The notes under the pieces: generated by a model
What the model was told of the DNA's origin: nothing
The model's database searches: none
What the model saw: only the letters and a program-made list of their open reading frames with translations
Assembly: GCF_041765605.1 (NCBI RefSeq)
Contig: NZ_CP168900.1
Location: 2,248,001 to 2,312,000 of the forward strand
Origin: Listeria monocytogenes
GTDB lineage: Bacteria; Bacillota; Bacilli; Lactobacillales; Listeriaceae
Reading direction: 5' to 3'
DNA length: 64,000 nucleotides
Position numbers and translations under genes: made by a program
Shown here: piece by piece, positions 6,741-15,038 of the stretch
How the letters are laid out: each line of letters starts with the position of its first letter
Position numbering within the stretch: the first letter of the stretch is position 1

Positions 6741-9014
6741 TCAGCTTGAGCACCATTCGCACTCTTCAACATCGATATCGTTAGAGCGAACATAGTAAGT
6801 TGTTTTTAGTCCTTCATTCCAAGCGGTCATGTGTAGTTCCAGTAATTTACTTGCTTTGATACCACTTGGTACGTAGAAGTTGAAACTTAATGATTGGTCT
6901 ACGTGACGTTGACGACGACCATTTTGACGAACACTTGCGAATTGGTCTACTTTGTAAGCACCTTTTTCATAGTACGGGTATGTGCTTAAGTTTAAGTCCG
7001 GCGCGATTACAGGACGACGGTAGTCTTTTTTCTCTTCATAGTAGAACGCACTGTAAATTGGGTCAATGGAAGCAGTTGAACCAGCAATTTGAGCTGTACT
7101 CATATTTGGTGCTACAGCTACAAGATATGCATTACGCAAACCTTTTTCTGCTACTTCTTTTGCTAATTCTTGCCATTCAGGTGAGTTATAGTTACGACGC
7201 GCGAAATATTCTCCTGTATTCCAGTCGCTGCCTTTGAAGACTTTGTAAGCACCTTTTTCTTGCGCTAGTTTGTTACTTGCGCGAATAGCTAAATAGTTAA
7301 TTTGTTCATATAATTCATCCGCATATTTCTCCGCTTCTTCGGAGTCCCAAGCGATATTTTTAAGAGCAAGCAGGTGATGCCAACCAAATGTTCCAAGACC
7401 GATAGAACGGTATTTTTGGTTTGTAATAGTTGCTTGTGGTACTGGGAGTTCGTTTAAGTCGATAACGTTATCTAACATACGTACTTCTACTTCGATTAAA
7501 CGTTCTAAAGTACCTTCTTCAGCAACAACCGCACGACCTAAGTTTACAGAAGATAAGTTACATACAACAAAATCTCCCGCTTGTTTTGTGATAACAATTT
7601 GATCTCCAGAAATAATTTCTTGGATCATTTTTGTTGGGCTCATATTTTGCATGATTTCTGTACATAAGTTACTAGAATACACCATGCCTTCATGTTTATT
7701 TGGGTTCATTCTGTTTACTTCATCACGGTAAAACATGAATGGATTCCCTGTTTCTAATTGACTCATCATGACACGTTTCATGATATCAATTGCTTTAACG
7801 ATTTTTTTACTGATTGTTTCATCAGCTACTAATTCGTCATATTTTTCGCGGAAAGTACCTTCTCCTTTTGTTTCATCGTAGAAATCTTGTAGGTACCAGC
7901 CTTTTTTCGCTTTTACTTCATGTGGATCGAATAAATACCATTCACCGCGACGTTCTACAGCTTCCATGAAAATATCAGGAATACAAACTGCAGTAAATAC
8001 ATCATGTGCACGTAAACGTTGGTCACCATTGTTTAAACGTAAATCAAGGAAAGATTCGATATCTTTATGGAAAACGTCTAAATAAACAGCAATTGCACCT
8101 TTACGTTGACCTAATTGATCTACGCTAACCGCCGTATTGTTCAATTGTTTAATCCAAGGAATAACGCCACCACTTGCACCTTTTACGCCACGGATAGCAG
8201 CTCCTGTTGAACGAACATAGCCAAGATATGCGCCAACACCACCACCGTGCTTAGAAACTCTAGCAACGTCTGTATTGCTGTCATAAATACCTTGCAAGCT
8301 ATCATCTACAGTATCAATGAAACAACTAGACAATTGACCGCCAACTTTTCCAGCGTTCGCAAGTGTTGGTGTTGCAACAGTCATATATAGGTTGCTTAAA
8401 GCCCAGTATGCTTCTTCCACTAGTTTCATTCGTTTTTCTTTTGGTTCATTTTGCATTAAGTAAAGAGCGATAGTTAACCAACGTTCTTGTGGCAACTCAT
8501 ACACATTACGTTCAGAGTCCGTTGCTAAATAACGTGTCGCAAGTAAATACAAACCATTATACGTAAATAATTTATCTTTTTCAGGGTCAATTAATTTCCC
8601 TGCTGCAATCAAATCTTCTTTAGAATAATTTTTTAGAATATTGCCAGAATAAATACCGCGTTCGCCTAAACTCTCTTGAAGTCCAACGTACGAACCATAT
8701 TTATCATCGTCATTATAAAAACGATTTTTACTCGCTTTTTTGTATAATTTATTTAAATAAAGGCGTGCCGCGAAATGTTCCCATTCAGGAATATGAATAT
8801 CAGTACGAGCTTCTGCTTCCCTAATTAAATAATCGACTAATTCGTCAGCCGCATAATCTTCCTTCTTCTCTACAAAATTAAAAACCTTACGTTTGTAATC
8901 TTCTAAATCAAGTTTCGGAAATTCTTCATGGATTTTCTCTAAATATCCATCCAATCGGCTTTTGTCAAAAGGTAGCTTTCTGTTTCCCCCGTCTTTTACT
9001 ATGTAAGTTGTCAT
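6741..9014 (-). CDS. nrdA: Class I ribonucleotide reductase, large (catalytic) subunit
   Basis: 757 residues. It reduces ribonucleoside diphosphates to deoxyribonucleotides in the cytoplasm. The N-terminus (IVKDGGNRKLPFDKSRLDGY) is a reduced ATP-cone-like region. The core has GGQLSSCFIDTVDDS (redox cysteine), SSNLCTEIMQ (catalytic N, C and E) and APNMSTAQIAGSTASIDP. The protein ends CEWCSS, the CxxC tail re-reduced by thioredoxin. The start at 9014 is chosen because GGGGAT lies six bases upstream and the ATG six codons earlier has a badly spaced site. It is the first gene of nrdA-nrdB-flavodoxin-thioredoxin, under a promoter with two NrdR boxes. Confidence 0.96.
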   Translation of the reverse strand: MTTYIVKDGGNRKLPFDKSRLDGYLEKIHEEFPKLDLEDYKRKVFNFVEKKEDYAADELVDYLIREAEARTDIHIPEWEHFAARLYLNKLYKKASKNRFYNDDDKYGSYVGLQESLGERGIYSGNILKNYSKEDLIAAGKLIDPEKDKLFTYNGLYLLATRYLATDSERNVYELPQERWLTIALYLMQNEPKEKRMKLVEEAYWALSNLYMTVATPTLANAGKVGGQLSSCFIDTVDDSLQGIYDSNTDVARVSKHGGGVGAYLGYVRSTGAAIRGVKGASGGVIPWIKQLNNTAVSVDQLGQRKGAIAVYLDVFHKDIESFLDLRLNNGDQRLRAHDVFTAVCIPDIFMEAVERRGEWYLFDPHEVKAKKGWYLQDFYDETKGEGTFREKYDELVADETISKKIVKAIDIMKRVMMSQLETGNPFMFYRDEVNRMNPNKHEGMVYSSNLCTEIMQNMSPTKMIQEIISGDQIVITKQAGDFVVCNLSSVNLGRAVVAEEGTLERLIEVEVRMLDNVIDLNELPVPQATITNQKYRSIGLGTFGWHHLLALKNIAWDSEEAEKYADELYEQINYLAIRASNKLAQEKGAYKVFKGSDWNTGEYFARRNYNSPEWQELAKEVAEKGLRNAYLVAVAPNMSTAQIAGSTASIDPIYSAFYYEEKKDYRRPVIAPDLNLSTYPYYEKGAYKVDQFASVRQNGRRQRHVDQSLSFNFYVPSGIKASKLLELHMTAWNEGLKTTYYVRSNDIDVEECEWCSS

Positions 9015-9116
9015 TTGCAATCCCCATTTCATCCTTTTTTCCTCGTTGTAAAAATATCTGATTCATTTTGCGCTTTTCATTCGTCCGCTGAACTATTTGT
9101 GGTCGTTCCATGGAGC

Positions 9117-9162
9117 AAAAAAATTAACTTTTAAAGGAGCAAATTCCCCTGATAAAAGTTAA
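9117..9162 (-). terminator. Terminator-like hairpin inside the nrdA leader
   Basis: TTAACTTTTA and TAAAAGTTAA form a 10-bp stem with further inner pairing of AGGGG with CTCCT; on the minus strand seven T residues follow. It lies between the NrdR-controlled promoter and nrdA, about 100 bp before the start codon, so it could attenuate the operon. Confidence 0.7.
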
Positions 9163-9190
9163 AAGGCGATGAAGCAATATTTCGCTTTCG

Positions 9191-9238
9191 ATACTATATA
9201 TAGTATAACTTTTTTTATGTGAATGCAAGATATAGTGC
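9191..9238 (-). promoter_or_regulatory. nrdAB promoter with two NrdR boxes
   Basis: Box 1 (9191-9206) is a perfect 16-bp palindrome, ATACTATATATAGTAT. Box 2 (9223-9238, ATGCAAGATATAGTGC) matches the NrdR consensus less well. Their centres are 32 bp apart, about three helical turns, as in known NrdR pairs. A promoter TTGCAT-17-TACTAT on the minus strand overlaps both boxes. Confidence 0.85.
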
Positions 9239-9442
9239 TCTGATTTTATTACCGAAACTGGCAAAACAATGATGACGCCAAGGTTTTCAGCAAATAAAAA
9301 AATTTTTTCCGACAATTGTGTGTTTTCGAGCATATTTCAAGTACAAAAACGCTACTACTTCTAGTGCCTATTTTTCTGGTAGTTTCTACATTTAGTAGTT
9401 AAAAAAAGACGACTTTGTAACTTCACAATCTTTTATGATTTC

Positions 9443-9466
9443 ATTTTGTCACCTTTCTGACAAAAT
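9443..9466. promoter_or_regulatory. Inverted repeat upstream of the YxeA-like gene
   Basis: ATTTTGTCA-N6-TGACAAAAT, 9-bp arms with perfect complementarity, with an outer AATCTT/AAGATT pair. It lies about 105 bp before the start codon and looks like an operator for an unidentified dimeric regulator. Confidence 0.45.
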
Positions 9467-9569
9467 TGTAAGATTAGCAGGGAATTTTGTTAGTTAACAA
9501 AAGGGATAAACTCGTCATTTCGTTGTAAACTTAATGTAATAAAGCAAATCAAGAGAGGATGAAGGAGAA

Positions 9570-9911
9570 ATGTTTACTAAAAAAAGAGGTTTAATGTTAT
9601 TAGCTGCAGTTCTTCTAACTGTTTGCGCGATTTGGGAGTATGCGATGCCAACAGATGCCGCAGTAAAATCCTATTACGTAAAAGTAGAAGACGCTGGAAA
9701 ACCCGTTCAAAAAAATCAATTCAAAGGGTTCAAATATGTATCAAATGTTTACGATGACAAAGGAAAACAAAAACAACTAACTTTTTACTCAGAAAAAGAA
9801 TTAACGAAGGACGAACAATTCAAAGTACTTGTTGGCGAGAACAAAATGGTTGTTAATTATAAAAAAATCAAAAACGTGCCTGATAAAATTAAATATTTAG
9901 CGGAAAAATAA
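9570..9911 (+). CDS. YxeA-family (DUF1093) secreted protein
   Basis: 113 residues with a signal sequence (MFTKKRGLMLLAAVLLTVCA, cleavage probably after the DAA near residue 31). The mature part VKSYYVKVEDAGKP...YDDKGKQKQLTFYSEKEL resembles the YxeA/DUF1093 family, small beta-rich secreted proteins of Firmicutes with no known function. The ribosome site AAGGAGAA directly precedes the ATG. It is monocistronic, with a strong terminator after it. I recall a Listeria gene called sepA at about this location but am not sure it is this one, so I give no symbol. Confidence 0.8.
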   Translation: MFTKKRGLMLLAAVLLTVCAIWEYAMPTDAAVKSYYVKVEDAGKPVQKNQFKGFKYVSNVYDDKGKQKQLTFYSEKELTKDEQFKVLVGENKMVVNYKKIKNVPDKIKYLAEK

Positions 9912-9962
9912 AAACGCTTTGCATCGCCTCCAAATAAGAGGCAGGCAAAGCGTTCTATTTTT
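9911..9962 (+). terminator. Intrinsic terminator of the YxeA-like gene
   Basis: AACGCTTTGC and GCCTC pair with GAGGC and GCAAAGCGTT around a small loop, with T residues after. Confidence 0.88.
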
Positions 9963-10046
9963 ATTAAGGTATTATCTATAGGCCAATCATACCAATTTTT
10001 TGAATCACTTATGACTTTGACAGTTTGACTAGCTTATATAAATAGA

Positions 10047-10082
10047 CAAAAGCAGGCTTATATTTTCCAAGCCTGCTTTTTT
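10047..10082. terminator. Intrinsic terminator of the CsbD-like gene
   Basis: AAAGCAGGCTT pairs with AAGCCTGCTTT; A and T runs flank both sides, so it works in either direction. Confidence 0.9.
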
Positions 10083-10085
10083 AAC

Positions 10086-10271
10086 TTATTCGGATAATTT
10101 CTTTTTAGCGTCGCCAGTTTTATCTTCTACTTCGCCTTTAGCTTTTTGAGCTTTACCTTCTACTTGTTTGCCTTTATCATCTGTTGCTTTACCGAACTTG
10201 TCTTTTGCGTCACCTACTACTTTGTCTTTAAGTCCTTTTGCTTTGTCTTTCATGCCTTTATCTTCGCTCAT
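10086..10271 (-). CDS. CsbD-like general stress protein
   Basis: 61 residues, almost all Lys, Asp, Gly, Ala and Glu (MSEDKGMKDKAKGLKDKVVG...), matching the CsbD family of small hydrophilic stress proteins whose founding member in Bacillus subtilis is controlled by sigma-B. Molecular function is unknown; the composition suggests a disordered protein with amphipathic helix potential. A GGAGG site precedes the start. A sigma-B-like promoter lies 60 bp upstream, in line with the family's regulation. Confidence 0.88.
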   Translation of the reverse strand: MSEDKGMKDKAKGLKDKVVGDAKDKFGKATDDKGKQVEGKAQKAKGEVEDKTGDAKKKLSE

Positions 10272-10331
10272 TGATATTGCCTCCTAATTAGAATATTTTC
10301 TAATGAAGAATTCTTTATCTCCATAGTAGTG

Positions 10332-10357
10332 TTTTCCACAGTTTAGGAAGCTAAAAC
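10332..10357 (-). promoter_or_regulatory. Candidate sigma-B promoter of the CsbD-like gene
   Basis: On the minus strand GTTTTA-N14-GGAAAA. The -35 fits sigma-B well, while the -10 deviates at the third base from GGGWAW. The family is commonly sigma-B controlled. Confidence 0.6.
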
Positions 10358-10364
10358 ATCTTTT

Positions 10365-11414
10365 TTAAATAGAATGGATAGTTCGATTCGTCTCAGCCGC
10401 TTCAAATATGGCTTCAATCAATTTTAAAACTTGGTAAACTTCTTCGTTTTGAACGATTGGTTCACTCGTATTATTTAAAACATCGACAAAATTATTATAA
10501 AAAGATGGAGCTAATTTGGCAGGTGCTGGAAGTGATAATGTATTCGTTGCTTCCTCGCTTGGTGGTGCCATTGTTTTTGTTAGTCCTTGCCCAGCTTTAA
10601 TTGGCGTTGGTTCAGACGTTTTAGCGAGCGCGGTCGGTTTGACGATTTCCCCGCTTAAATCCCAATCGTGGATAATTCCAGTTCCTTCCGTACCTTTGAC
10701 ATACCAGCGAGGTAGTTTAATGAAGTTCGTTGTGCCTACCTCAATTTGAGCAGTGATGCCATTTTCAAAAGTAATGAACGTGACAAAGCCATCATCGACT
10801 TCATCCCCAAGCGCAAAACTTAGATTAGCAGATACAGATTTCACGTTACTATCGACTAGGAATAACAATTGGTCAAGTAGATGCACACCCCAATCAAGTA
10901 CCATCCCTCCGCCATGTGCTTTCAAATGACGCCAATCTCCTGGAATACCATTTGCTCCGTGAACGCGTGATTCCAGGTGGAACATTTCGCCAATCGTTTT
11001 TTGTTCAAACATTTCTTTTATAATTAGGAAATCTTCGTCCCAACGCCTATTTTGATGAACCATGAAATGTTTATTTACTTTTTTAGCTACATCCATAATT
11101 GCTAGTAAATCTTCGCTTGTCATCGTCACTGGTTTCTCGCAAACAACATGCTTACCTGCTTCAAGTGCAGTAATTGCCAATTCTTTATGGCTATCATTCG
11201 GTGTCGCGATAAGAACGGCATCTACTTGTTCATCCGCTAAAACCGCTTCAAAGCTTTCATAAATTTTCAAACCTTTTTCAGCAGCGGCTTCGCGTTTTTC
11301 TTCTAGAATGTCGAATACGCCATGAACTTCTAAATTATCAGCAGCCGATGCAAGCGTTACATGATAGCTTCCCATCCCGCCGTAACCAACAATTACTAAT
11401 TGATATTTTTTCAT
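10365..11414 (-). CDS. Gfo/Idh/MocA-family sugar dehydrogenase
   Basis: 349 residues. An N-terminal Rossmann fold (VIVGYGGMGSYHVTLA) is followed by the family signature GKHVVCEKPVTMTS (catalytic Lys in EKP) and the C-terminal domain motif GGGMVLDWGVHLLDQL, whose Asp and His are usual active-site residues. These enzymes oxidise or reduce sugar hydroxyls with NAD(P). It is the last gene of a five-gene run that also encodes a second Gfo/Idh/MocA enzyme, two TIM-barrel isomerase-like proteins and a ThuA-like protein, so it probably acts on the same carbohydrate. The substrate cannot be fixed from sequence alone. Confidence 0.88.
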   Translation of the reverse strand: MKKYQLVIVGYGGMGSYHVTLASAADNLEVHGVFDILEEKREAAAEKGLKIYESFEAVLADEQVDAVLIATPNDSHKELAITALEAGKHVVCEKPVTMTSEDLLAIMDVAKKVNKHFMVHQNRRWDEDFLIIKEMFEQKTIGEMFHLESRVHGANGIPGDWRHLKAHGGGMVLDWGVHLLDQLLFLVDSNVKSVSANLSFALGDEVDDGFVTFITFENGITAQIEVGTTNFIKLPRWYVKGTEGTGIIHDWDLSGEIVKPTALAKTSEPTPIKAGQGLTKTMAPPSEEATNTLSLPAPAKLAPSFYNNFVDVLNNTSEPIVQNEEVYQVLKLIEAIFEAAETNRTIHSI

Positions 11415-11436
11415 CCTAAGACACCCTTTCTTATCG

Positions 11437-12405
11437 TTAAGCCCACCACATATCCAGTGGTTTATCTTTAATTAAAATCGATTGTAAGTTTGTAACAGCA
11501 CGGTCGAAGCCTTCATCAATCGACATTAATGGATCTTCGTGTTCAATGCTGACTACATAATCATAACCGTATGTTCTAAGCGCGCTCATAATATCAGACC
11601 ATTCTGTCAAACTGTGCCCACAACCAACCGAGCGGAATGTCCAACTTCTCGTTTGTACATCACCATATGGTTGCATATCCGTTAAACCGTACATATTAAT
11701 ATTATCTTGATCTAAATACGTATCTTTAGCATGGAAATGATGAATCGCTCCAGCTTTTCCTAAGATTTTGATAGCGCCAACTGGGTCGATTCCTTGCCAC
11801 CATAAATGACTTGGGTCTAAATTAACCCCGATAGAATCATTTGTTTCTTCCCGCAGTTTTAAAATGGTATATGGCGTATGGCATAAGAAACCACCGTGCA
11901 GTTCAATACCAATTTTAACGCCACTGGCAGCTGCAAGTTCGCCAATTTCTTTCCAGTAAGGAATTAATTTTGTTTCCCACTGCCATGTTTTAATATCGCT
12001 ATAAACAGTTGGCCAAGGAATAACCGGCCAGTTTGGCGCTTTGGCATCATCACTATCACCAGCTGTTCCAGAAAATGTATTAACAACCGGAACATTCATT
12101 AATGAAGCTAGTTTAATTGATTTTCGTAAAATTTCATCGGACGCTGCCGCTTCTTCTTTATTTGGAGAAATCGGATTATCATGACAACTAAATGCACTAA
12201 TCGTTAATCCCCGGCTAGTAAATTTTTCTAAGTATTCTTTGCGTGCTGCTTCGCTTGCCAAAAGTTCGTCCGTCGGGCAGTGATGATTCCCAGGGTTTCC
12301 TCCTGTGCCAATTTCTACAGCATCAAGACCCGCTGCTTTCACTTTATCTAACATTTCTTCTAATGATAAATTAGCAAATAATGGTGTAAAAACGCCTAAT
12401 TTCAT
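11437..12405 (-). CDS. Xylose-isomerase-like TIM-barrel sugar isomerase/epimerase
   Basis: 322 residues of the AP-endonuclease-2 / sugar phosphate isomerase family. Likely metal ligands are KIGIELHGG (Glu), INLDPSHLWWQG written as GVNLDPSHLWWQG here (Asp, His), IHHFHAKD (His) and VSIEHED (Glu), the usual E-D-H-E set. Such proteins epimerise or isomerise sugars, or cleave 3-keto-glycosides. A GGGAGG site precedes the ATG, and the ThuA-like gene ends two bases upstream. With two dehydrogenases and a ThuA-like gene in the operon, 3-keto-sugar processing is a reasonable hypothesis. Confidence 0.86.
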   Translation of the reverse strand: MKLGVFTPLFANLSLEEMLDKVKAAGLDAVEIGTGGNPGNHHCPTDELLASEAARKEYLEKFTSRGLTISAFSCHDNPISPNKEEAAASDEILRKSIKLASLMNVPVVNTFSGTAGDSDDAKAPNWPVIPWPTVYSDIKTWQWETKLIPYWKEIGELAAASGVKIGIELHGGFLCHTPYTILKLREETNDSIGVNLDPSHLWWQGIDPVGAIKILGKAGAIHHFHAKDTYLDQDNINMYGLTDMQPYGDVQTRSWTFRSVGCGHSLTEWSDIMSALRTYGYDYVVSIEHEDPLMSIDEGFDRAVTNLQSILIKDKPLDMWWA

Positions 12406-12407
12406 TT

Positions 12408-13130
12408 TTATTTCCTCCCTATTTTTTCAAGTGGTTGGTGATTTCCGTATGCCGGATAATTCTTCCGACCTTCCGCGCACCAATGTACGCCGTTAATAAT
12501 TACTTGCTGAATATCCGGATGGTGATAGGTTGGATAAGATTCATGGCCTGGTTGGAAGTAGAAAATCCGACCATTTCCTCGTTTGTAGGTAATCCCGCTT
12601 CGGAAAACTTCGCCACCTTCAAACCAACCTAAGAAAATTAGTTCATCTGGTGTTGGAATATCAAAATGCTCGCCGTACATTTCTTCCTCGTCCAACTCAA
12701 TAAATTCGCCAATGCCTTTTGCAATCGGATGCGTTGGGTCAACTACCCAAAGCCGTTCTCTTTCATTTGCTTCGCGCCATTTTAAATCACAACTTGTTCC
12801 CATTAGACGCATAAAGATTTTCGACATATGTCCAGAATGTAGTACGACAAGTCCCATGCCTTCTAATACGCGCTTTTGCACACGATCGACAATCTTATCT
12901 TCTACGCGGTCATGTCCCATGTGTCCCCACCAAATCAGTACATCCGTATTCGCTAATACTTCCTCGGTAAGGCCATGTTCAGGTTCTTCTAAAGTAGCTG
13001 TTCCCGCGTCAATTCCTGCTTTTTTTAGGAAACTAGCAATTTGTCCGTGAATTCCGTCTGGATAAATAGCCAACACCGCGTCATCTTCTTTTTCATGTAA
13101 AAATTCGTTCCACACCGTTACACGTGTCAT
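12408..13130 (-). CDS. ThuA-like protein
   Basis: 240 residues from the ATG at 13130, chosen for its GGAGGAG ribosome site. The ThuA family has a class I glutamine-amidotransferase-like fold; here [14 protein letters not shown] and [17 protein letters not shown] are recognisable. In rhizobia ThuA acts with the dehydrogenase ThuB in catabolism of trehalose and related disaccharides through 3-keto intermediates. It starts one base after the stop of the upstream isomerase gene and ends two bases before the next, so translation is tightly coupled. The exact chemistry is not visible. Confidence 0.87.
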   Translation of the reverse strand: MTRVTVWNEFLHEKEDDAVLAIYPDGIHGQIASFLKKAGIDAGTATLEEPEHGLTEEVLANTDVLIWWGHMGHDRVEDKIVDRVQKRVLEGMGLVVLHSGHMSKIFMRLMGTSCDLKWREANERERLWVVDPTHPIAKGIGEFIELDEEEMYGEHFDIPTPDELIFLGWFEGGEVFRSGITYKRGNGRIFYFQPGHESYPTYHHPDIQQVIINGVHWCAEGRKNYPAYGNHQPLEKIGRK

Positions 13131-13131
13131 A

Positions 13132-13872
13132 TTAGTTCTCCTCCAATACATTTGCTAAATACGTATAACCTTTGGCCACACTTGTTAGCGGATCTTGCAT
13201 AAATGCTTCTTGTTCAATAATCAGCCAGGTTGTTCCAGATTGAAGCGCCGTTTTAACAAAACCAGGCACGTCCAAAACACCTTCACCGATAATAGTGCTT
13301 TCTTTGTTCGCGTTCGATTTATCCTTAATATGAATAAGTGGTACCCGGTTACGATATTTTTCGATAAAAGGAATAACGCCAATTCCTGCATACTCAATCC
13401 AGTAAGTGTCTAATTCCGCAACCATTTCTGGTACATTTTTGAGTAAGTTGTCCAAAATAATTTCATTCTCTAATTTATCTAATTCATGGGCATGATTATG
13501 ATAACCAAAATGCATCCCAGCTTGTTGAACCGTTTTGGTGATTTCACGAAGTTTTTCACTAAATGTAAGCCATTCTTGCTTTGTTTTAAAATCTGCATAT
13601 GGGCAAATAATATATTCATTCCCCAATTCACGTTCAAACAAAATGACATTTTCTAAGTCTTCTTCAAGCTGTTCTTTACTAATATGCGATCCGGCTACTT
13701 CTAGTCCAAGTTCAGCTAATTTCGCTTTGATTTCACTGGCAGATTTACCATAATAACCAGCAAACTCCACGCCGTCATAACCCATTTCCGCCACTTTTTC
13801 TAGCGTTCCAAAAAAGTCATCTTCACAAGCTTCCTTAACACTCCACAACTGTAAAGCAATTTTTGCTTTCAT
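13132..13872 (-). CDS. TIM-barrel sugar isomerase/epimerase (second copy)
   Basis: 246 residues of the sugar phosphate isomerase/epimerase family, clearly different from the 322-residue protein of the same operon. Recognisable segments are [44 protein letters not shown] and WLIIEQEAF, which supply the expected acidic and histidine metal ligands. It belongs to the group often annotated as inosose isomerase or 3-keto-disaccharide-active proteins. It lies between a dehydrogenase gene (15 bp gap) and the ThuA-like gene (1 bp gap). Two such TIM barrels in one operon suggest successive steps on one substrate. Confidence 0.86.
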   Translation of the reverse strand: MKAKIALQLWSVKEACEDDFFGTLEKVAEMGYDGVEFAGYYGKSASEIKAKLAELGLEVAGSHISKEQLEEDLENVILFERELGNEYIICPYADFKTKQEWLTFSEKLREITKTVQQAGMHFGYHNHAHELDKLENEIILDNLLKNVPEMVAELDTYWIEYAGIGVIPFIEKYRNRVPLIHIKDKSNANKESTIIGEGVLDVPGFVKTALQSGTTWLIIEQEAFMQDPLTSVAKGYTYLANVLEEN

Positions 13873-13887
13873 AAAGGCACTTCCTCC

Positions 13888-14964
13888 TTAATTAAAATAA
13901 ACTGGTTGACCTGTTTTGGATGATTCATAAATAGCTTCTAAAATTTGTGTTACAACAAGTGCTTGTTCTGGTTTCACAACTGGATCTGTATTATTTTCAA
14001 TTGCCGCTAACCATTGTTCTGCCTCGATTAACGCTGGGTCATCACCAGTTCCATCATAAAAATCAACGCCGCCTGCTTCTAATTGAATTTTCTTTTCATA
14101 CATTTGGCTGTGTGCTTCGCCGTTAATTCGTAAGCCGTCTTCCATATCTGCGCCGCCTTCTGTTCCTGATAAAGACGTTCTCGCTTCACCGACATCAAGT
14201 GTATTAAGCGCCCAACTTGCTTCTAGCACAATCGTTGCGCCATTTTCCATCGTGATAAAACCAAATGCGGAATCTTCTACAGTAAATTTACTTGGATCCC
14301 ATGAACCCCACGCGTTTGCTGCATTTTCTTTTTTCGCAAGTTGATGATAACTGTTTCCTACTACGTATTTTGGTTTATAGTTGTCCATCATCCAAAGCGT
14401 TAAATCAAGCGCATGTGTTCCAATATCAATAAGTGGGCCGCCGCCTTGCGCTTCTTCATCTAAAAACACACCCCATGTTGGGACTGCACGACGACGAATC
14501 GCTTTTGCTTTTGCATAATAGATATCACCTAATTCGCCGTTCTCACAAACTTGGTGCAAGTAATCCGAGTCTTTGCGGAATCTATTTTGGTAACCAATTG
14601 TTAGTTTTTTGCCTGTACGCTCTGCAGCTTCAATCATACTTTTCGCTTCTGCCGTTGTTTTCGCCATTGGTTTTTCACACATAACGTGTTTTCCGGCTTC
14701 CATTGCTGCGATAGAAATCTCCGCATGAGAAATATTTGGTGTACACACATGGATGACATCGATGGATTTATCTTGGAGTAATTCTACATAGTTTGTGTAT
14801 ACGCTTGCATTTTCGCCACCAAATTCTTTTGCTGCTGCTTCCGCCTTTTCTAAAACGATATCGCAAAAAGCAACCATTTCTGCTTTCTCAGCTTTTAATA
14901 AACTTGGCATATGCTTCCCGTTTGCAATGCCTCCACAACCTATAATTCCAACTTTTAATGTCAT
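13888..14964 (-). CDS. Gfo/Idh/MocA-family sugar dehydrogenase (first in operon)
   Basis: 358 residues. The Rossmann loop is VGIIGCGGIANGKHMPSLL, the catalytic lysine lies in GKHVMCEKPMAKTT, and GGGPLIDIGTHALDLTLWMM provides the conserved Asp/His. It is the promoter-proximal structural gene of the five-gene catabolic operon. Its ribosome site (GGAGG, nine bases upstream) overlaps the base of a hairpin that follows the AraC gene. It probably oxidises a sugar or glycoside hydroxyl with NAD(P) as the entry reaction. Substrate is unknown; inositol, trehalose-like disaccharides and other glucosides are all possible. Confidence 0.88.
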   Translation of the reverse strand: MTLKVGIIGCGGIANGKHMPSLLKAEKAEMVAFCDIVLEKAEAAAKEFGGENASVYTNYVELLQDKSIDVIHVCTPNISHAEISIAAMEAGKHVMCEKPMAKTTAEAKSMIEAAERTGKKLTIGYQNRFRKDSDYLHQVCENGELGDIYYAKAKAIRRRAVPTWGVFLDEEAQGGGPLIDIGTHALDLTLWMMDNYKPKYVVGNSYHQLAKKENAANAWGSWDPSKFTVEDSAFGFITMENGATIVLEASWALNTLDVGEARTSLSGTEGGADMEDGLRINGEAHSQMYEKKIQLEAGGVDFYDGTGDDPALIEAEQWLAAIENNTDPVVKPEQALVVTQILEAIYESSKTGQPVYFN

Positions 14965-14967
14965 AAT

Positions 14968-15014
14968 AAAAAACCTCCAATAGTTTTGATAGTTACATCA
15001 TACAAAACTACTGG
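14968..15014 (-). promoter_or_regulatory. Hairpin with T run overlapping the ribosome site of the catabolic operon
   Basis: CCAGTAGTTTTG pairs with CAAAACTATTGG (12 bp, one wobble) around a 14-base loop, then AGG and six T residues on the minus strand. It can serve as the AraC-gene terminator, as an operator for the AraC protein, or both. The GGAGG of the next gene begins inside its right arm. Confidence 0.7.
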
Positions 15015-15038
15015 AGGTAAATCTTCCTATTTTATTGC

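Noticed and set aside
9124-9333. A 69-residue minus-strand frame upstream of nrdA
   Set aside because: It runs through the NrdR boxes, the promoter and the leader hairpin, has no good ribosome site and no family resemblance.
9480-9525. A possible sigma-B promoter before the YxeA-like gene (GGGATAA)
   Set aside because: No GTTT-type -35 occurs at the required 13-17 base distance.
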